Shown here: piece by piece, positions 42,555-51,389 of the stretch
How the letters are laid out: the number at the start of each line of letters is the position of its first letter
Numbering within the stretch: position 1 is the stretch's first letter
NCBI GenBank assembly: GCA_024653215.1
Contig: JANLFU010000004.1
Coordinates: 155,574-219,573 of the forward strand
DNA: 64,000 bases
Source: Candidatus Saccharicenans sp.
GTDB taxonomy: Bacteria; Acidobacteriota; Aminicenantia; Aminicenantales; Saccharicenantaceae
Direction: 5' to 3'
Program-made: the position numbers and the translations under genes
Notes under the pieces: generated by a model
The model's database searches: none
Told to the model about the DNA's origin: nothing
What the model saw: the letters and a program-made list of their open reading frames with translations, nothing else

Positions 42555-43550
42555 ATGAGTTTCAGGGACATCTGGGGAAACGAACAGGTAAAGCAGATTT
42601 TGAGACTTTCCCTGGGCAAAGGCAGGCTGCCCAACTCCCTGCTATTTTTTGGACCGGCCGGGACCGGCAAGCTGAAAACGGCCCTGACCGTGGCCAAGGC
42701 CTTAAACTGCCTGGAGAAGACTGACGATTCCTGCGACCGCTGCGATTCCTGCTTGAAAATAGACCGGGGACAGCATCCCAACGTTCGGGTCATCACCCGG
42801 GACAAGAACCGCGAGCAGATCGTTAAAGAACAAATTGAAGAGGTAAATTACCTGTCTACCCTGAGGCCCTGGGGCCGGGGGCGACTGGTTTTCATCATCG
42901 ATGAAGCCGAAAGAATGAACGAAACAGTGGCCAATTCGTTGCTCAAGACCCTGGAAGAGCCGCGGTCGTTTGCCTATTTCATCCTGGTCACGGAAGACCT
43001 GCAGCTCATTCTGCCCACCATCCGCTCCCGCTGCCAGGTCCTGAGGTTCAATCCTCTCAGCCAGGAAGAGGTGGAAAGAGCCCTCCTGGACCGCGGGTTC
43101 CCGGCCGAGAGGGCCCGGCTCCTGGCGCAGGCTTCCGAGGGTAACCTGGAGTCTGTGCTGGAAACTGACTGGGACGAGTTCCTGGCCGGGCGCAACCAGG
43201 CCTGGCTGGTCTTCAAGCAGCTGCTGGAGGCAGGCGAGGCAGAAGACTTCCTGAGCCTGGTGGCTGGCCGGGCCAGAAAGGATGCTCTGTCCGGGTTCAG
43301 GGAAACCCTGAAATTCTTTTCGGTTTTTTTCCGCGACCTGCTGGTGGTCCAGGCCGGTCGGAAGGAGCTTCTGCTCAACCCCGATCTCGGCCCCGAACTG
43401 GAACGGGTCTCCCGCCTGGTCCCGGCCGAGAAGGCCGGTCGGGCCGTCCGGCTGGTGGAGGATTACCTCGGGCGCTTAAAGAAGAACCCGAATTTGGCTA
43501 TAATGGGTAGTGAACTCACAATTTTTTTTAGAGAGATCAGAAATGGCTGA
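42555..43550 (+). CDS. holB: DNA polymerase III delta-prime subunit
   Basis: A 331-residue stator subunit of the clamp loader. It shows the AAA+ fold with a P-loop-like GPAGTGKLK near residue 33 in which the usual Thr/Ser after Lys is Leu. A zinc module (CDRCDSCLKI) and the sensor stretch LLKTLEEPRSFAYFILVTED follow. The degenerate P-loop agrees with delta-prime not hydrolysing ATP in well-studied clamp loaders. It follows uvrA by 6 bp and overlaps the PSP1 gene start. Confidence 0.92.
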   Translation: MSFRDIWGNEQVKQILRLSLGKGRLPNSLLFFGPAGTGKLKTALTVAKALNCLEKTDDSCDRCDSCLKIDRGQHPNVRVITRDKNREQIVKEQIEEVNYLSTLRPWGRGRLVFIIDEAERMNETVANSLLKTLEEPRSFAYFILVTEDLQLILPTIRSRCQVLRFNPLSQEEVERALLDRGFPAERARLLAQASEGNLESVLETDWDEFLAGRNQAWLVFKQLLEAGEAEDFLSLVAGRARKDALSGFRETLKFFSVFFRDLLVVQAGRKELLLNPDLGPELERVSRLVPAEKAGRAVRLVEDYLGRLKKNPNLAIMGSELTIFFREIRNG

Positions 43551-44229
43551 AGCTGTGCTCTTGCTGTCGGAGTCCACCGGCAAGATTATCCGGGCCCTCC
43601 GGGGCGAGGAGCCCCTGGAAGTGGGGGACTACTGCCTGGTGGAGTCCGAGTACGGCGGCGACCTGGCCATGGTGATCGACCTCGATAGCGAGCTGGCCCG
43701 TTGCCCCAAGGCTGCCCGTCGGGCGGTCAAAATAATCAGGAAGGCCACCGAAGAAGATATAAAGAAATTCAACTGGCTCAGGGACAGGGAGAAGAAGGCC
43801 TTTGAATTCTGCCTGAGCCGGATCAAGGCCCGCAACCTGCCGATGAAGCTGGTTGCGGTCCGCTATTTCTTCAACGAGAAGAAAGGCATCTTTTATTATA
43901 CGGCCGACGGCCGGATCGACTTCCGTCAGCTGGTAAAGGATCTGGCCAAGGAACTGAGAATGCGGATCGAAATGCGTCAGATCGGGGTCAGGGATGAAGC
44001 CAAGCTGGTGGGCGGGCTGGGTGTCTGCGGCCGTCCCCTGTGCTGTTTTTCCTTCATTAAGAACTTTGAGCCCATCACCATTCAGAAGGCCAGGAAGCAG
44101 CAGATTGTGATTAACCCCACCAAGATCTCAGGCCTGTGCGGACGACTGATGTGCTGTCTGGCTTTTGAAGAAGAAAGTAAAGGCCGGCTTTATATCGAAG
44201 AACTCGGTGGTGATTTGATCGAAGACTAG
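43543..44229 (+). CDS. PSP1-domain protein (YaaT/RicT-like)
   Basis: A 228-residue protein of the PSP1 family, which in Bacillus (RicT/YaaT) is part of an iron-sulfur complex affecting RNase Y activity and development. Typical features are the central RIEMRQIGVRDEAKLVGGLG and the cysteine-rich motifs CGRPLCCFSF and CGRLMCCLAF (about residues 165-210). I start at ATG 43543, inside the end of holB; the frame is open a little further upstream but without a better start. The holB neighbour is conserved in many phyla. Confidence 0.92.
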   Translation: MAEAVLLLSESTGKIIRALRGEEPLEVGDYCLVESEYGGDLAMVIDLDSELARCPKAARRAVKIIRKATEEDIKKFNWLRDREKKAFEFCLSRIKARNLPMKLVAVRYFFNEKKGIFYYTADGRIDFRQLVKDLAKELRMRIEMRQIGVRDEAKLVGGLGVCGRPLCCFSFIKNFEPITIQKARKQQIVINPTKISGLCGRLMCCLAFEEESKGRLYIEELGGDLIED

Positions 44230-44246
44230 TTGCCTGCTATCCTGCC

Positions 44247-44894
44247 TTACTTAGCGGAAATCTTGAACTGCACCCGGCTGGAAACGGCGATCAGCGTTCC
44301 GTCAGGTCCAAAGGCCTTGACCTGCCAGGAGTACTTTTCCCCTGGTACCATCTTAGCCTTGACCTCGTCGGGGAGGGTAATCCGGTTCTCCCTGGTGGTG
44401 GCTTTCCACAGGACTTTACCATTGAAGATGGAAATCTGGTACTCGATATTTTCACCCAGTTTTTTCCACTCGAACGAGGACGGTATCTGGTTCATGTCGA
44501 TGACCGGAGAAATCAGGGTGATGGAAGAGCCGCGGACCGTTTCTTCATCGGTCAGAAAGAAGTTGGGGGCTGGCGCCTGGCCACGCGGCAGAACGGCAAA
44601 GACTATGATCATGACCAGCAGGGCGGTGACTCCGGCGAAGGCCAGCTGCCTGACGGTCAGGAAAGAAGCCACCTCTCTCCGGAGTCCGGCCAGGACGGAG
44701 GAGCGAGTTTCTTCCTTTTCTTCCAGCAGGGCCGGGTTGTTCTTGATGGTCCGGATGATGACATCTCTTTCCTGGAGCTTCTCGAAGCAGGAAGAACAAT
44801 TGAAATAATGTTCTTCGAAGGCCTCTTTATCCCTTTCGCTAAGTTTGTTAAGCAGGTACCCATCGATCAGGTCTTCAAACTTGCATTTGCTCAT
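44247..44894 (-). CDS. Zinc-finger anti-sigma factor with outer sensor-like domain
   Basis: A 215-residue single-pass membrane protein. The cytoplasmic N-terminus has the ZAS motif HYFNCSSC (His-x3-Cys-x2-Cys, residues 29-36), a sigma-binding helical region follows, then a transmembrane helix (about 84-106) and a beta-rich outer region of about 105 residues resembling a fibronectin-III-type fold. It is encoded 66 bp after the ECF sigma gene, the usual arrangement for a sigma/anti-sigma pair. The signal sensed is unknown. Confidence 0.85.
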   Translation of the reverse strand: MSKCKFEDLIDGYLLNKLSERDKEAFEEHYFNCSSCFEKLQERDVIIRTIKNNPALLEEKEETRSSVLAGLRREVASFLTVRQLAFAGVTALLVMIIVFAVLPRGQAPAPNFFLTDEETVRGSSITLISPVIDMNQIPSSFEWKKLGENIEYQISIFNGKVLWKATTRENRITLPDEVKAKMVPGEKYSWQVKAFGPDGTLIAVSSRVQFKISAK

Positions 44895-44960
44895 TTTAAT
44901 CCGCCTTCCCTTTTCTTCACCCTTTTAGTCGCCGGAATCAGGCAAAAGTGGAAAAAATTT

Positions 44961-45458
44961 TCATGGTTTCAGCTCTTTTCTTATCAGTTTCAGGGCATAG
45001 TTGACCAGTTCACTGACCTTTCTGGTGGACACCCCCAGGTGCCGGGCCACCTCTTCGCGACTAAGCTCTTGATAATAATAAAGATAAAGAACTTCCCGAT
45101 ATTTGGGCTTCAACCTGGACAGGGCCCTTTTTACCTTTTCTGACATTTCGGCCACCTCCAGGGTTTCCTGGGGGTCAGGAAAAGGAGCCGGCTCCGGGGC
45201 GTATTTCATGACCTTGGTCTTTTCTCTTATATAGTCGACGATCCGGCGGGAAGTTATGGTATAGACAAAGGTTCCCAGGGAGGAATCACCCCGGAATTCC
45301 CCGGTCTGGAGTTTTTCCAGGACCTGGGAAAGTATTTCCGAAACCAGGTCCTCGCAGTCGGTGTTCTGGGCTCCCAGGGCTTTGCGCACCCGGAAGGCTA
45401 TGATCGGCCGATAGCGGACCATCAGCTCCTGGATATCTTCATCTACCCTTGGTCGCAT
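44961..45458 (-). CDS. ECF-type RNA polymerase sigma factor
   Basis: A 165-residue group IV sigma factor. Region 2 is seen around residues 10-85 (CEDLVSEILSQVLEKL, then FVYTITSRRIVDYIREK), and region 4 around 105-160 (LSRLKPKYREVLYLYYYQ, then the helix-turn-helix SREEVARHLGVSTRKVSELV). The anti-sigma gene follows directly. The leader has AAAGGAAG but about 17 nt from the ATG, which is far, so the start could be reassessed. Its regulon is not evident from this window. Confidence 0.9.
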   Translation of the reverse strand: MRPRVDEDIQELMVRYRPIIAFRVRKALGAQNTDCEDLVSEILSQVLEKLQTGEFRGDSSLGTFVYTITSRRIVDYIREKTKVMKYAPEPAPFPDPQETLEVAEMSEKVKRALSRLKPKYREVLYLYYYQELSREEVARHLGVSTRKVSELVNYALKLIRKELKP

Positions 45459-45591
45459 GTCTGAACCCGGTTGCTTCCTTTAACTACAAATTCATATGTT
45501 CCTGATGAAAATATCATATCTTCCACCCATTTTTCAATTTTTTCTTTGGCCTGGCGACTAATTTTTTGCCCCTTGAGGAAGCGGAGGGCCT

Positions 45592-45780
45592 ATGACACCA
45601 TCAGCCAAGAATGAAAAAATGAAGTTTTTCCGGACAGAAGAATCCTTCTGTCGTTATCTGGAGCTACTGGCCCGCAGCCGGGGATACGTCCTGGTGGAAA
45701 CCTCTCCCCTGGTCAGGACCAGGACCGAGGCTGCTTCCGGCTCGACCGGCTTCTCGGGCCAGACGGAAAGGGTCAGGTGA
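45592..45780 (+). CDS. Small hypothetical protein upstream of HD-GYP gene
   Basis: A 62-residue ORF beginning MTPSAKNEKMKFF, with a helix-prone EESFCRYLELLARSRGYVLVE section and a polar Ser/Thr/Arg-rich tail. I recognise no family. A GGAGG-like sequence (GCGGAGGGCCT) lies before the ATG, and its stop shares a base with the following ATG, a coupling pattern that favours a real gene. It may be a small partner of the HD-GYP protein. Confidence 0.5.
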   Translation: MTPSAKNEKMKFFRTEESFCRYLELLARSRGYVLVETSPLVRTRTEAASGSTGFSGQTERVR

Positions 45781-46709
45781 TGAAGGAAGACCGCCAGAAG
45801 AAATTGGCTGCGGCCGAAAACGAAGGCAGAAAAGACAGGAACAGGTATCTGGCCGCGGTCCAGGAAAACTCCAGGGTTAAGGTCTTTGACCTCAGCTGGC
45901 TCAAGACCAACTGGGACATTCAGGGCTGGGGCCAGGTGGCTTCGGCTCTGCTTAACTCTCCTTATAGCTCGCCTTACGCCCTGTCGAAAATTGAAGCTTT
46001 CCTTAAAGCCAGCCGCATACTGGACCGGCTGGAAAATGCCATTCGCCAGGAAGAATTTGTCCGCATCCCCGGGCTGAAAAACCTGTTTAACGAAAGCAGG
46101 TTCTTTAACTCGGAGTTGATCTATTTCCTGGCCGCGACCGACAGCCGGGAGGAGAGCCTCGGCCATTCCAGGTTTGTAGCCGCTTACACCGTTTTGCTGG
46201 CCCAGGCCGCCGGCGTCACCAGCCGCCGGAGCCTGCTGGACATCGAGCGCGGGGCCCTGCTCCATGACCTGGGGAAGGTCGGAATTCCCGAGGACATTCT
46301 GCAGAAGAAGGGACCGCTGACCGATGAAGAGATGGAAATCATAAAATATCATCCTCTGATCGGCTTCGCCATGATCGAGGAATTCAGCTTCCTGCAGGGG
46401 GCGGCCGAAATTGTTCTCTTTCACCATGAACGGTTTGACGGAACCGGCTACCCCTTCGGCCTCCAGGGTGAGGAAATTCCCTTGAGCGCCAGGCTCTTTT
46501 CGCTGGCCGACACCATTGACGCCATCACCTCGGACCGGCCTTACCGCCGGAGTCGCGGTTTTGAAGATGCCCTGGAAGAAATCAAGCTCTGCAGCGGCAC
46601 CCAGTTTGACCCGCGCCTGGTCGAGGTAACCCTTGAAATCCCGCCTGAGAAGTGGAGAAAGGTTAAAGAGAAGGTTCTAAAATCCCTGCGGCAGCCAGCC
46701 GTCAATTAG
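45780..46709 (+). CDS. HD-GYP domain protein, likely c-di-GMP phosphodiesterase
   Basis: A 309-residue protein. The C-terminal half (about 130-290) is an HD-GYP domain with HDLGKVGIP near residue 162, the following YHPLIG histidine, HHERFDGTGYP near 216 and ADTIDAITSDRPYR. The metal-binding residues are intact, so cyclic-di-GMP hydrolysis is plausible. The N-terminal 130 residues are helical and match no receiver or PAS domain I can recognise. It converges on ftsK with a 21-bp gap. Confidence 0.88.
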   Translation: MKEDRQKKLAAAENEGRKDRNRYLAAVQENSRVKVFDLSWLKTNWDIQGWGQVASALLNSPYSSPYALSKIEAFLKASRILDRLENAIRQEEFVRIPGLKNLFNESRFFNSELIYFLAATDSREESLGHSRFVAAYTVLLAQAAGVTSRRSLLDIERGALLHDLGKVGIPEDILQKKGPLTDEEMEIIKYHPLIGFAMIEEFSFLQGAAEIVLFHHERFDGTGYPFGLQGEEIPLSARLFSLADTIDAITSDRPYRRSRGFEDALEEIKLCSGTQFDPRLVEVTLEIPPEKWRKVKEKVLKSLRQPAVN

Positions 46710-46730
46710 TCAGCCTGTTACCCCTGGCCT

Positions 46731-49082
46731 TCAAGTCTTATCTTCCGGTACCTTGGCTTTCTGCCTGTCCTTAAAATAGGACTTGGGGTCAACCAGGATT
46801 TCCCGTGGTTTGGCTCCTTCGGAAGGACCGATAATTCCTTCCAGCTCCATCTGGTCTATTATCCTGGAGGCCCGGGCATAGCCTAGTTTCAGTTTCCTCT
46901 GCAGGTAGGAGGCCGAGGCCTGCCCGGTGGCCAGGACCAGCTCCACCGCCCGGTCGAACAGTTCGTCCTTCTCTCCCAGGTCGCCCTCGAGAGTCAGGTC
47001 TCCGGTCCGCTTCAGGATCTGCATGATCCGGTCGTCGAATTCGGGCTGGCCCTGGTCTTTTACGAACTTAACCAGGCGCTGAACCTCGGGGATGGAGACA
47101 TAGGCACAGTGCAGCCTGATGATTCTTGGATAGTTGGGTGGCATGAATAGCATGTCGCCCAGGCCCAGGAGTTTTTCGGCGCCAACGGTATCGATGATGA
47201 CCCGGGAGTCAATCTTGGACGGGACCTTGAAGGCAATCCGGCTGTTAAAGTTGTTCTTGATGGTGCCGGTTATGACGTCAATCGATGGCCTCTGGGTGGC
47301 CATGACCAGGTGAATACCCACGGCCCGGGCCAGCTGGGCCAGCCGGCCGATGCAGTATTCCACGTCCTGGGGACTGGTCATCATCAGTTCAGCCAGCTCG
47401 TCGATGATGATGACAATGTAAGGAAGCGGCTTGAGCCTGGCCTTTTCTTCTTCGCTCAATTTGCCCTTTTTCTGTTCGAGCAGGGCCCGGACCTGCTGGT
47501 TGTACTGCTCGATGTTCCTGACCTTCATCTGCCCGAGCTGACGCAGCCGCTCTTCCATCTTCTTCACGGCATCCATCAGGATGATGCCGGCCTTCTTGGA
47601 GTCGTTGACCACGGGCGCCAGCAGGTGGGGGATGCCGTCGTAGAGGGTGAATTCCAGGCGCTTGGGGTCGATCAGGATCAGCTTGACTTCATCCGGAGTG
47701 GCCTTGTACAGGATGCTGGCGATCAGGGCATTGAGGGCCACGCTCTTCCCGGTGCCGGTGGCGCCAGCAATCAGCAGGTGGGGCATGATGGCCAGGTCGG
47801 TGATGTAAACATCGCCGTGGACGGTCTTGCCCAGGGCAAAGGTCAGCTTGGAGGCAGAATTCTGGAATTTCTCCGACTGGATGATATCTCTTAGTTTTAT
47901 TATTTCTCGCTTGTTATTTGGGATTTCAATGCCCAGCGAGGATTTTCCCGGGATGCGCTGGATGCGCACTGCTTCAGCCTCCAGGGCCAGCGACAGCTCC
48001 TCGCTCAGCCCGGCCACCTGGCTGACCTTTATGCCGGCGTCCGGGAAATATTCGTAGGTGGTGATGACCGGACCCGGGTGATATTCCCGGACCTCTCCGG
48101 ATACCTTGAATTCCAGCAGCTTCTCTTCGATCCGGCGCTTTTTTTCAAACAGCTCATCGCGGTCAATTTTTTCCGTGGGTTTGCCCGGGTCAAGCAGGCT
48201 GAACGGCGGGAACCGGTAGTCGCCTGATTTCCTCAGGTCCGGAAGCAGCATTTTTTCTCCAACCGGCTCTTCTTTTTTCCTGGCAGCCGGTGGTTTTTCC
48301 GCCGGCTTCGGAGGTTTTTTCTCCTCGACCGGGAGAGTTTCCCTGACTGGTTTTTCGGTAAGGCTCCTGGCTTCGGCCGCTGTGGCGCGGGAGGCGGCCA
48401 GCTTTTCTCTGGCCTCTTTCTCAGCCAGCTTCTTCTTGAGCTTTTCTTGCTTTCGCTCCTTCTGGTACTGGCTGATCCTGATAATGACCTGGCCGGTGGT
48501 ATTCTTGAAAAGCCTGGCGAAAAAGTCGACGGTCCGGGCCAGGCTCCAGTGAGTGGTGAAAATCAGCAACAGGGCCAGAAGGCAGAGCAGGAGGATGAAA
48601 GACCCGGTGTGGTTAAGATAGCGGACAAAAAAATTGCCTATCAGTTCCCCAAGCAACCCCCCGGCCGGGAATTCTTTTCCCCTCCAGGGGGCCCTTTCCA
48701 GGACCAGATAAAGAAGGGGAGAAAGCACCAGGAGATAGAGCAGTCCGTTCAGGCTGCGCTTGAAGAGCCGGCCTGACTGCCCGGGAAACAGGCTCCTGAT
48801 TCCCAGGTAGCCCAGGGCCAGCGGCAGAAAGAGGGCCATCAGGCCGAAGACCTGCAACAGGCTTTCGGCAAAACCGGCCCCGAGCTTTCCCCCGAAGTTC
48901 TGGATGCGGTGCCCGGGGGGAGAAGTGCTGGCCCAGGTCGGGTCGGCCGGGTTATAGGTAAAAATACTGAGAAAGGAAAAGGCGGCCAGGAAGATGAGAA
49001 TTACCGAAATAACTTCGGCCAGGATCTTGTTCTTCCGGCCTTCTTTTTTCTCTGATTTTTTTTCCTTCTTAGCTCTGGCCAT
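46731..49082 (-). CDS. ftsK: DNA translocase FtsK/SpoIIIE
   Basis: A 783-residue septal motor that pumps chromosomal DNA through the closing septum. Four N-terminal transmembrane helices (about residues 25-175) are followed by a charged Lys/Glu/Pro linker, then the RecA-like motor with Walker A GATGTGKSV near residue 443 and Walker B IIIDELAELM. The C-terminal winged-helix gamma domain (about 715-775; ATGQASASYLQRKLKLGYARA) would read KOPS-type polarity sequences. An extended -10 promoter lies just upstream. Confidence 0.97.
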   Translation of the reverse strand: MARAKKEKKSEKKEGRKNKILAEVISVILIFLAAFSFLSIFTYNPADPTWASTSPPGHRIQNFGGKLGAGFAESLLQVFGLMALFLPLALGYLGIRSLFPGQSGRLFKRSLNGLLYLLVLSPLLYLVLERAPWRGKEFPAGGLLGELIGNFFVRYLNHTGSFILLLCLLALLLIFTTHWSLARTVDFFARLFKNTTGQVIIRISQYQKERKQEKLKKKLAEKEAREKLAASRATAAEARSLTEKPVRETLPVEEKKPPKPAEKPPAARKKEEPVGEKMLLPDLRKSGDYRFPPFSLLDPGKPTEKIDRDELFEKKRRIEEKLLEFKVSGEVREYHPGPVITTYEYFPDAGIKVSQVAGLSEELSLALEAEAVRIQRIPGKSSLGIEIPNNKREIIKLRDIIQSEKFQNSASKLTFALGKTVHGDVYITDLAIMPHLLIAGATGTGKSVALNALIASILYKATPDEVKLILIDPKRLEFTLYDGIPHLLAPVVNDSKKAGIILMDAVKKMEERLRQLGQMKVRNIEQYNQQVRALLEQKKGKLSEEEKARLKPLPYIVIIIDELAELMMTSPQDVEYCIGRLAQLARAVGIHLVMATQRPSIDVITGTIKNNFNSRIAFKVPSKIDSRVIIDTVGAEKLLGLGDMLFMPPNYPRIIRLHCAYVSIPEVQRLVKFVKDQGQPEFDDRIMQILKRTGDLTLEGDLGEKDELFDRAVELVLATGQASASYLQRKLKLGYARASRIIDQMELEGIIGPSEGAKPREILVDPKSYFKDRQKAKVPEDKT

Positions 49083-49090
49083 TTTTCCTG

Positions 49091-49099
49091 ATTATAGCA
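49091..49099 (-). promoter_or_regulatory. Extended -10 promoter of ftsK
   Basis: Minus strand TGCTATAAT (49099-49091), an extended -10 (TGnTATAAT) with no good -35. It ends 8 nt before the ATG at 49082. AGGA is present between them, but the predicted leader of 1-3 nt would exclude it. Confidence 0.5.
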
Positions 49100-49103
49100 C
49101 AGG

Positions 49104-49129
49104 GACCCGACGGTTTTCATCGTCGGGTC
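49104..49129. terminator. Hairpin between rsmA and ftsK
   Basis: GACCCGACG (49104-49112) and CGTCGGGTC (49121-49129) form a perfect 9-bp stem with an 8-nt loop, overlapping the rsmA stop codon. No U tract follows on the minus strand, so termination would be weak or factor-assisted. It separates rsmA from the ftsK promoter. Confidence 0.5.
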
Positions 49130-49950
49130 TAAATTTTACGGTTATTTTCCTTGAGCAATTGAAAAAGTGAAACCAGGATCTCCGGTTTAAGTTCTTCGGC
49201 TCTCACCTGTTCACCGAGCGACAGGCACTGCAGAGCTCGCCTGACATTTTCTCTCCTGTATCCGGCGCTCTCCAGGTTGCGGCCCAGGGTCTTTCTACGC
49301 TGGCAGAAGGCATCCTTAAGAAAGGTGAAAAGTTCGTCCTCAATCTCCGCGGGAAAGAATAGGGGCTGGTTCCTTTTCAGAAAAAGGACGCAGGCCGAGT
49401 CGACCCTGGGCGGTGGACTGAAAGCTCCCGGGCCCACCCGGAATAGCAACTGGCAATCAAAATAATTCTGGAGCAGAATGGACAGCGGAGCATAATTCTT
49501 CCCACCCGGGGTAGCCGTTATCCGCTGGGCCACTTCTTTCTGAAACAAAAATACCGCCCGCTCCACCTGGTCTTTCACTTCGAGCAGGACAAAAAGGACC
49601 TGGCTGGAGATATGGTAGGGGAGATTTCCGGCCAGTTTAACCTTTTCTCCGGGCCGACAGTGGCCGGCAATAATTCCGGGAAGGTCCAGTTTCAGAATAT
49701 CTCCGGCGATTATTTCCAGGTTGCCCGGCCTGTTTTTCTCAAGAATTTCTACCAGGGCATAATCCTTTTCGATGGCCAGAACCCGGCCGGCCCTGGCCGC
49801 CAGGGGAAAGGTCAGGGCCCCCTGGCCGGGACCGATTTCCACCACCAGGTCTTCCGGCCCGGGCTCCACCGCTGCCACGATTTTTTGCAGGATTCGTTTC
49901 TCGTGCAGAAAATGCTGGCCGAGAAGCTGACGCCTGGTTTTCCTGCCCAA
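49129..49950 (-). CDS. rsmA: 16S rRNA dimethyladenosine transferase RsmA/KsgA
   Basis: Dimethylates two adjacent adenines near the 3' end of 16S rRNA during small-subunit assembly. The 273-residue product starts near GQHFL and has the SAM-binding motif VEIGPGQGALT near residue 38, then the catalytic NLPYHIS near 107. A C-terminal helical domain follows. The start is TTG at 49950, preceded by GAAGGGA about 10 nt upstream. It lies between the symporter gene and ftsK on the same strand. Confidence 0.95.
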   Translation of the reverse strand: MGRKTRRQLLGQHFLHEKRILQKIVAAVEPGPEDLVVEIGPGQGALTFPLAARAGRVLAIEKDYALVEILEKNRPGNLEIIAGDILKLDLPGIIAGHCRPGEKVKLAGNLPYHISSQVLFVLLEVKDQVERAVFLFQKEVAQRITATPGGKNYAPLSILLQNYFDCQLLFRVGPGAFSPPPRVDSACVLFLKRNQPLFFPAEIEDELFTFLKDAFCQRRKTLGRNLESAGYRRENVRRALQCLSLGEQVRAEELKPEILVSLFQLLKENNRKI

Positions 49951-49997
49951 CTTTAATTTCCCTTCAGGTAGCTTTATTTTTTAAGAGCGGCCCGGCC

Positions 49998-51239
49998 TCA
50001 GGCCTGTCCGGCCGGTCTCTTCTCTTCCGAGCGATGAATGATGACCGAGGCGGCCATGTTGCCGATCATGTTAACTGTCGTCCGGCACATGTCCAGCAAC
50101 CGGTCCACCCCGAGAATCAGGGCCACACCCTCGAGTGGTATGCCAATCTGTTTTAAGACCATGGCCAGCATGATCATGCCGGCCCCGGGCACGCCAGCCG
50201 TACCTATGGAAGCCAGAATGGCCATCAGGACTATGGTGGCCTGGGCACCCAGGCTAAGTGGAATGCCGTAAATCTGGGCGATGAAAACTGCGGCCACACC
50301 CTGATATAGGGCCGTACCGTCCATGTTGATGGTGGCTCCCAGCGGAACCACGAAACTGGAATATTCTTTTTTAACTTTCAACTCATCGAGGCATTCCAGG
50401 GCCACCGGGATGGTGGCGTTAGAGCTGGAAGTGGAAAAGGCGATGAGCATGGCATCGGAAGTTCCCTTAAAAAACCTGCCCGGTTTCATCCTGCCCAAGA
50501 ATTTTACCAGGAGGCCGTCGATAACCAGGGCATGAAAGGTCAGGCCCAGGATGGTTACCAGCGCATACTTCAACAGGGTTACCAGGATGCCCAGGCCGAA
50601 CTGCCCTATTATTGAGGCCAGCAGGGCCAGGACCCCATAGGGAGCAAACTTCATCACCAGGTTGACCACCTGTAGAACGGTTTCGTTGATTCCGTCGAAG
50701 AAGTGCAAAATCGGTTTTGATTTTTCCGGCGTTATCAGGCTCAGGCACAGTCCGAAGACCAGGGCCAGGAAAATGACCTGAAGCATTTCCCCTTCGGCCA
50801 TGGCTTTAACCGGGTTGGTGGGCACGATGTTGACCAGGACCGAAATCAGCGAAGGTTTTTCCTGGGCCACCGAGATCTTGTTCTGGGCGGCCTGCTGGTA
50901 ATTTTTCAAGAGTTCCTGTTTGACCTGCTCGTTAAGTCCCATCCCGGGCTTCAGGATATTGGCGGCCAGAAGACCGATGGTAATGGCTATGGCCGTGGTC
51001 AGGGTGAAATAGAGAAAGGTCTTGAGACCCACCCGCCCCAGCTTCTTGATGTCTCCCAGGCTGGCCGTTCCCAGGGCCAGGGAGAAAAAGACCAGGGGAA
51101 CCACCACCATGGTGATGAGGCGGATAAAAATGGTGCCAATAAACTCGATGCTCCTGGCCTTGGGCCCCAGGACCAGGCCGGCCACCACCCCGAGAAAAAG
51201 CCCGATAAAAATCTTGGTATGAAGGGGGACCTTCTTCAT
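49998..51239 (-). CDS. Dicarboxylate/amino-acid:cation symporter (DAACS family)
   Basis: A 413-residue transporter of the GltP/DctA family, moving glutamate, aspartate or C4-dicarboxylates with Na+ or H+. It shows eight hydrophobic segments, the serine-rich hairpin FSTSSSNATIPVALE near residue 270 and the NMDGTALYQGV motif near 308, followed by PGAGMIMLAMVL. AAGGAG lies about 11 nt before the ATG. Substrate preference cannot be fixed from sequence. Confidence 0.93.
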   Translation of the reverse strand: MKKVPLHTKIFIGLFLGVVAGLVLGPKARSIEFIGTIFIRLITMVVVPLVFFSLALGTASLGDIKKLGRVGLKTFLYFTLTTAIAITIGLLAANILKPGMGLNEQVKQELLKNYQQAAQNKISVAQEKPSLISVLVNIVPTNPVKAMAEGEMLQVIFLALVFGLCLSLITPEKSKPILHFFDGINETVLQVVNLVMKFAPYGVLALLASIIGQFGLGILVTLLKYALVTILGLTFHALVIDGLLVKFLGRMKPGRFFKGTSDAMLIAFSTSSSNATIPVALECLDELKVKKEYSSFVVPLGATINMDGTALYQGVAAVFIAQIYGIPLSLGAQATIVLMAILASIGTAGVPGAGMIMLAMVLKQIGIPLEGVALILGVDRLLDMCRTTVNMIGNMAASVIIHRSEEKRPAGQA

Positions 51240-51330
51240 TTCGATGTCTTCTCCTTGTCATCCGGAAAGAACACAACAGAGTGTTTATATGCTAAAAGCC
51301 GTCCGGCTGTAAAGTCCGGAGTATCAGGAG

Positions 51331-51346
51331 CCTGGCCATGGCCAGG
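51331..51346. promoter_or_regulatory. 16-bp perfect palindrome upstream of receiver gene
   Basis: CCTGGCCATGGCCAGG is exactly self-complementary and directly abuts the -35 hexamer at 51347. That position suits an activator or repressor dimer. Confidence 0.5.
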
Positions 51347-51376
51347 TTGACAAGGCCTTTAGCCTTAAACTAAAAT
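51347..51376 (+). promoter_or_regulatory. Promoter of receiver-accD-folC run
   Basis: TTGACA (51347-51352), an 18-nt spacer and TAAAAT (51371-51376). The ATG at 51390 is 13 nt beyond the -10, giving a leader of about 6-7 nt with no Shine-Dalgarno sequence. Confidence 0.55.
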
Positions 51377-51389
51377 TGGCTTGATTGAA

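Noticed and set aside
45553-45580. TGGC...TTGC pair resembling a sigma-54 promoter before the HD-GYP region
   Set aside because: Spacing between GG and GC is 13 nt instead of the required 10.
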